From NCBI GenBank assembly GCA_037893225.1, contig JAZGUH010000272.1:1302001-1366000 (forward strand): a DNA stretch of 64,000 nt. Direction: 5' to 3'. The stretch's first letter is position 1; every line of letters begins with the position of its first letter. Below, piece by piece: positions 60,400-64,000 of this stretch. Made by a program: the position numbers and the translations under genes. The notes below the pieces were generated by a model. That model was not told the DNA's origin, did not search any database, and saw only the letters and a list, made by a program, of their open reading frames with translations. The stretch comes from Hippasteria phrygiana. Its lineage: Eukaryota; Echinodermata; Asteroidea; Valvatida; Goniasteridae.

Positions 60400-62825
60400 G
60401 ACAGAAGGATTCAGGAAAGGACACCACGAGGGTCCACTGTCGCTCGAATATGGCAACGCTGTCCAGTACAGAGAACTAGTTTGATAGTTTTCTGGCAACT
60501 TGGTCACAGGGTAACAACTGTGTGAGAATGTTGTAAGGGCGATGTTGTAATACATGGCATTCGTTTTGATGCGCATAGTGAGGCAAAAATTATTTGCATA
60601 TCCATTGGCTTCAACTGTTCTAGGAATCTACTATGTCTCGGTTCCCCAAGGAGTTCTACATGCAGTATTAGCATCAGATATGCTAATGTGTTCTCCTTCC
60701 TTTAGGTGGTTATAATAATAATATAATAATAATAATAATAAGTATAATAATAATTAAGGCATTTATATAGCGTTCTTACACAAGTGGTATCACAACGCTT
60801 TACATCGAAAAAAAAAACAGAATTAATAAGATGCCTATCAAACAAATGACTGGAATACAGGGGCGTCAATCCCATTTCAAATGTGGGGGGACATTACTGA
60901 AGTCAAGAATTACGTGAGGCGCACACGGCGAGGGTCTTGGCGCGAAGCCCTTAATGTAGTGCATAGAGTAGTGCATACGGTCTGTCTAATCGGTATGACG
61001 TCATCAATTTTGGCCTCTCGGCCAATCAGAAGCCTGCATTTGGTCTTATTAGCATAACTCATGAGCACAGTTTGAGGAGCGCTATTTTCGATTTGTCGCA
61101 GAAGGAACACCTAGACAAAACCCTGCAACAAAGTTCTGAAGAAATGGATTATATACCAACTATTAATGTGGAAAAATTCCTCCCTTCACAGTTATCGTGT
61201 CACAAGAGAGTAATGTGCAATGATCGCCGACGGATGACATTTAAAATATTATTAATGAAATGTTACATTTCGCGTGTGAGAACATTTTTTCACCTTCAAG
61301 GAACCATACAACCAGTGTTTACTTTAGCTTGTTTTACACATTTAACCACGTTTTACCAATCCTCGCGGTTTTCACGAAGTGACGAATCCTTGTTGCCAAT
61401 TCCGGAATGCCTTTGTTGTGACTACAAAATGTATGAAATGCATCGAAACCAAACAAATAGCGCCAACATGCAAACACGTTATTTTATTGCCTTTTTTCTA
61501 GCTCTGGCGTAGACATAAAGTTTATGCAGATGATGCGTGTTTTTCTCCTACACTTATGATATCATCACAATTTGTACATGGGGGGGGGGGGGGGGGGGTT
61601 AAACATTTCCCAGCTTTCAAACCAATTTCGACATTCGTGGACTGTTGGGCGAATTTGTATCGAGGTGGAATCTACATAGCTATTTGTTCCTTTGTCAAAG
61701 CTGTCATTTAATTCTCGCAAGCAAGCTGTCACAGTACAATTTGTCATTTAGGTTAAAAATTCATAAACTGTGACATCAAGAAAATTGATTAAGCCACCAA
61801 TGCCTCATTAGATCCACGGCCAAATACTCAAATATTAATGTACGTTTCCTGGCTACCAATACATGTATTACTATGAGACGGCTCCATCAGAACAAAAAGG
61901 CTGCAGAACAATCTATTTAAATTATTCCACGCTCGGGAGAGTTAATGTGTATTAAATTACTCATAACTATGCCCTATGGACGACTTCAATAAAGCCAACA
62001 TCACTCTTCAAATTAATGCCACCCCGCCCTAATTTACCTATGGTGAATTCCATGAATGCTTGTACGTTGCTGTCACTAATTTCCGTAAGTGGCATTAAAG
62101 TTTCAAACTGGTCTGGCAAGTTTTCGGTAATATTAGAAGTATATTATACAGTATACACAAGTCTCTTAGTACTAGTCTACACCTGCATTTCTCACAATAA
62201 ACGCTAGCGGTATTTATCAAATTGAAACCATAATGCGCGGGCATCGGCAGTTGACTTTGTACACATGAGTAATTTCATTGCTGTGGTCAGGGGTGAGTTT
62301 GGCCGAAAATGAAAAATCCACAAAATCTGCAGTGTTTGGGGGTCGCCGAGGACCCCAGAGCAGTGTAGGGTCACTAAGGTCTAGGGTTTGTATTTGCCTA
62401 CCTCCCTCTATTGGTCTATATCCACTTTTACAGGAATTCTAGATTTCACAAGAGATTCTTTAAAAATTCTGAAATTAGTAAAATTCCTGAAATCAGGAAA
62501 AATCCTGACAAATCTCACCCCTGTGTGGTGGTTGCTTATAAAATGCTGTCGGAATAGCAGTGCGCATGATCAGAAATGAAAACAAACTTGGATAAACAAA
62601 ATTTTGGCTTTACTTTTATCCGATCTGTATTTTTTGTTTGTTAGGTAACTTATAATTAATTGTTTTAATCTGTCTTTCTCGGTGGGGGGTTAAGGGGGAT
62701 TCGAGCAATGTTTATCCGTAAGTTTATCCGAAAGTGGCCAGCGATCGGCCTACTTACTACACATACATAGTAAAGTTATGTATTTGTAATTCCCAGTTGG
62801 CTTATTTGAATCACTTGGTTTCCTC
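60400..62825. other. No gene recognised
   Basis: Contains a (TAA)n microsatellite (60712-60755) and a G run (61580-61598). The 146-codon frame at 61072-61512 has no family resemblance and no supporting splice signals. Nothing else stands out. Confidence 0.5.
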
Positions 62826-62829
62826 TAAC

Positions 62830-63065
62830 ATTGAACCCGTGCTCAAAGTTTTGGTGTTCTCCCTCAGAGCCTAGTGTGAATTGAGAGAAGATGCCGAAGA
62901 AAATGTGTTTTAGTAGTGGGAGGAAACCCCAGAACAAATTATTCCTGGGGAATCAGGTAGGGACTTAAAACCCAATCCACATAGTGCACCTGGATGGGAA
63001 TCGAACCAGGGTCACCAGAGGTAGAAGGCGAGGAAAGAACCACACCAGCTTGACCGCCCAAGAAT
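62830..63065 (-). repeat. tRNA-derived SINE, minus orientation
   Basis: On the minus strand the head reads GGGCGGTCAAGCTGGTGTGG, with B box TGGTTCGATTCC, then GTGGATTGGGTTTTAAGTCC, CTACCTGATTCC and CTGGGGTTTCCTCCCAC. Same family as 59959-60240. Confidence 0.85.
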
Positions 63066-63194
63066 TGCTCATTTTTATCGAAACAAAAACGATCTAGAGA
63101 AAATACATCCATTGTGTAAAAGATCGCCACGTGAATTTTTATGATCAGTATTGCACACACACAAAATGAATAGTAAAACAATTATCGGTAAAAA

Positions 63195-63425
63195 CAGTTT
63201 GGTAAAATATTACACAAGTTAAGTAAATTAGGACCAACATAAAATACGCAACTATTCTGTAAGTTTAAAATATCTTGTTTTAAATGTAATTTAGGTTTTT
63301 TACACAAGTTATGTAATCTTGCTCAAGTTTTCATAGCGACCACGTAAGTTTTACACAATTCGATGTGAAATCTGTCACGCGTTGAGTAAATATTACTTAG
63401 TTAAGGGGTATTCGACGCCATGTGC
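63195..63425. repeat. TTACACAAGTTA/TAAG word repeats
   Basis: Words such as TTACACAAGTTAAGTAA, TACACAAGTTATGTAA and GTAAGTTTTACACAA recur in both orientations at irregular spacing. May be another degenerate-word element; no ends found. Confidence 0.45.
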
Positions 63426-63837
63426 ATGCTTCGCATTGATTCATAACGGACGTGTCGTCTACAACGATCTTCGACAAAAAACATGAAGAAACGCCTGTCC
63501 AAGTGGGGTTTTGATCATCTGATACGGACATTCGAAGGTAACAATAACATAGGCCAACATGCCATTTTGGTACAGTAATTTGTCAGTGTAGAGCTACTGA
63601 TTTTGTAAAACATGGGCAGCGGCAGGGACGCCGGTGAAAGTGTTTTAGAAAGTCAATGTAGGCTACGATGTAGGCCTAGCCTATACATTAACATGCAGGC
63701 CTGCCACACACTGTAGGCTGCGATGGTTGTGGTACACAAATAGCATACACGGTTTATAAATCAGTGGCGCGGACTGTCAAAAACGGATTCCTCTGGCTAA
63801 AATACTGGCATTCCTTCGTATATTGTAAGTTTTTTGT

Positions 63838-63945
63838 TATACGCAGTTGCTATTTTTACGGCAGCCGTAACGCGACTTTCAAATGCTATTGTTACAATAG
63901 GCAGTTCCGTAACGAGGGCTGCCGTAACAATAGCCACTGCGTTTA
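63838..63945. repeat. GCTATTGTTAC / CCGTAAC inverted words
   Basis: GGCAGCCGTAACG, GCTATTGTTAC, TTCCGTAACG and CTGCCGTAACAATAGC form direct and inverted pairs within about 100 bp. Confidence 0.6.
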
Positions 63946-64000
63946 TTATATTTTTGAAGCCCAGAAATGTCGGAGCTGTTGCAAAGTATGTTTTTCTGTT

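Noticed and set aside
61072..61512. 146-residue protein
   Set aside because: No recognisable domain, no neighbouring exon signals, composition like other chance frames.

Overview
The window is animal genomic DNA: intron-bearing, AT-rich and dominated by transposable elements of many classes. It also holds one split host gene for a secreted fibrinogen-domain protein. The Gmr1-like Ty3/gypsy retrotransposon, the esterase-type CR1 LINE, the TTAA and TAA elements and the fibrinogen-related gene together suggest a marine invertebrate, plausibly a deuterostome (echinoderm, hemichordate or cephalochordate). That placement is inference.

Bases 1 to about 14,500 hold the most unusual object: an intronless, densely coding, virus-like element. 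Two apparently identical inverted arms of at least 4,357 bp each carry a complete type-B DNA polymerase gene of the Polinton/adintovirus kind (the left copy is cut by the window edge). The polymerases point inward at a unique core. The core holds a zinc-module protein fused to two predicted death-fold domains, a two-module zinc protein sharing the same N-terminus, two copies of an Rpb5-like RNA polymerase subunit gene, and about 2.9 kb of 11-bp tandem repeats. No integrase, packaging ATPase, protease or capsid gene is visible. A polymerase of this type, an Rpb5 homologue and a death-fold protein in one element is not a combination I can match to a described group.

Bases 14,545-28,330 are stacked retroelements. 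A 5'-truncated L1/Tx1-type LINE abuts the virus-like element. A CR1-type LINE with both ORFs open (17,383-22,423, target duplication ATAC) interrupts sequence at the front of a broken Gmr1-like element. That element has the order protease-integrase-reverse transcriptase-RNase H, and its reverse transcriptase is split by a 1.55-kb element with an 11-12 bp target duplication.

Bases 28,330-37,300 contain satellite-like GGCCTC arrays inside a 17-bp terminal inverted repeat pair, a hAT transposase fossil, TTAA-type miniature elements, tRNA-derived repeats, microsatellites and much unassignable sequence.

Bases 37,319-59,194 (minus strand) are one host gene that can be assembled into five exons with matching splice phases. 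They give 347 residues: signal peptide, novel Cys-containing segment, Thr-rich linker and fibrinogen C-terminal domain. Its introns are loaded with nested elements: a Tc1-like element containing a Kolobok-like THAP element and two TIR elements, a dead CR1 copy inside another TIR element, a TTAA element, and a mariner fossil. Several of the TIR elements share an odd design in which the interior is built from degenerate 10-11 bp words that flip orientation half way.

Bases 59,195-64,000 hold two copies of a tRNA-derived SINE in opposite orientation, small palindromic repeats and otherwise unremarkable sequence.
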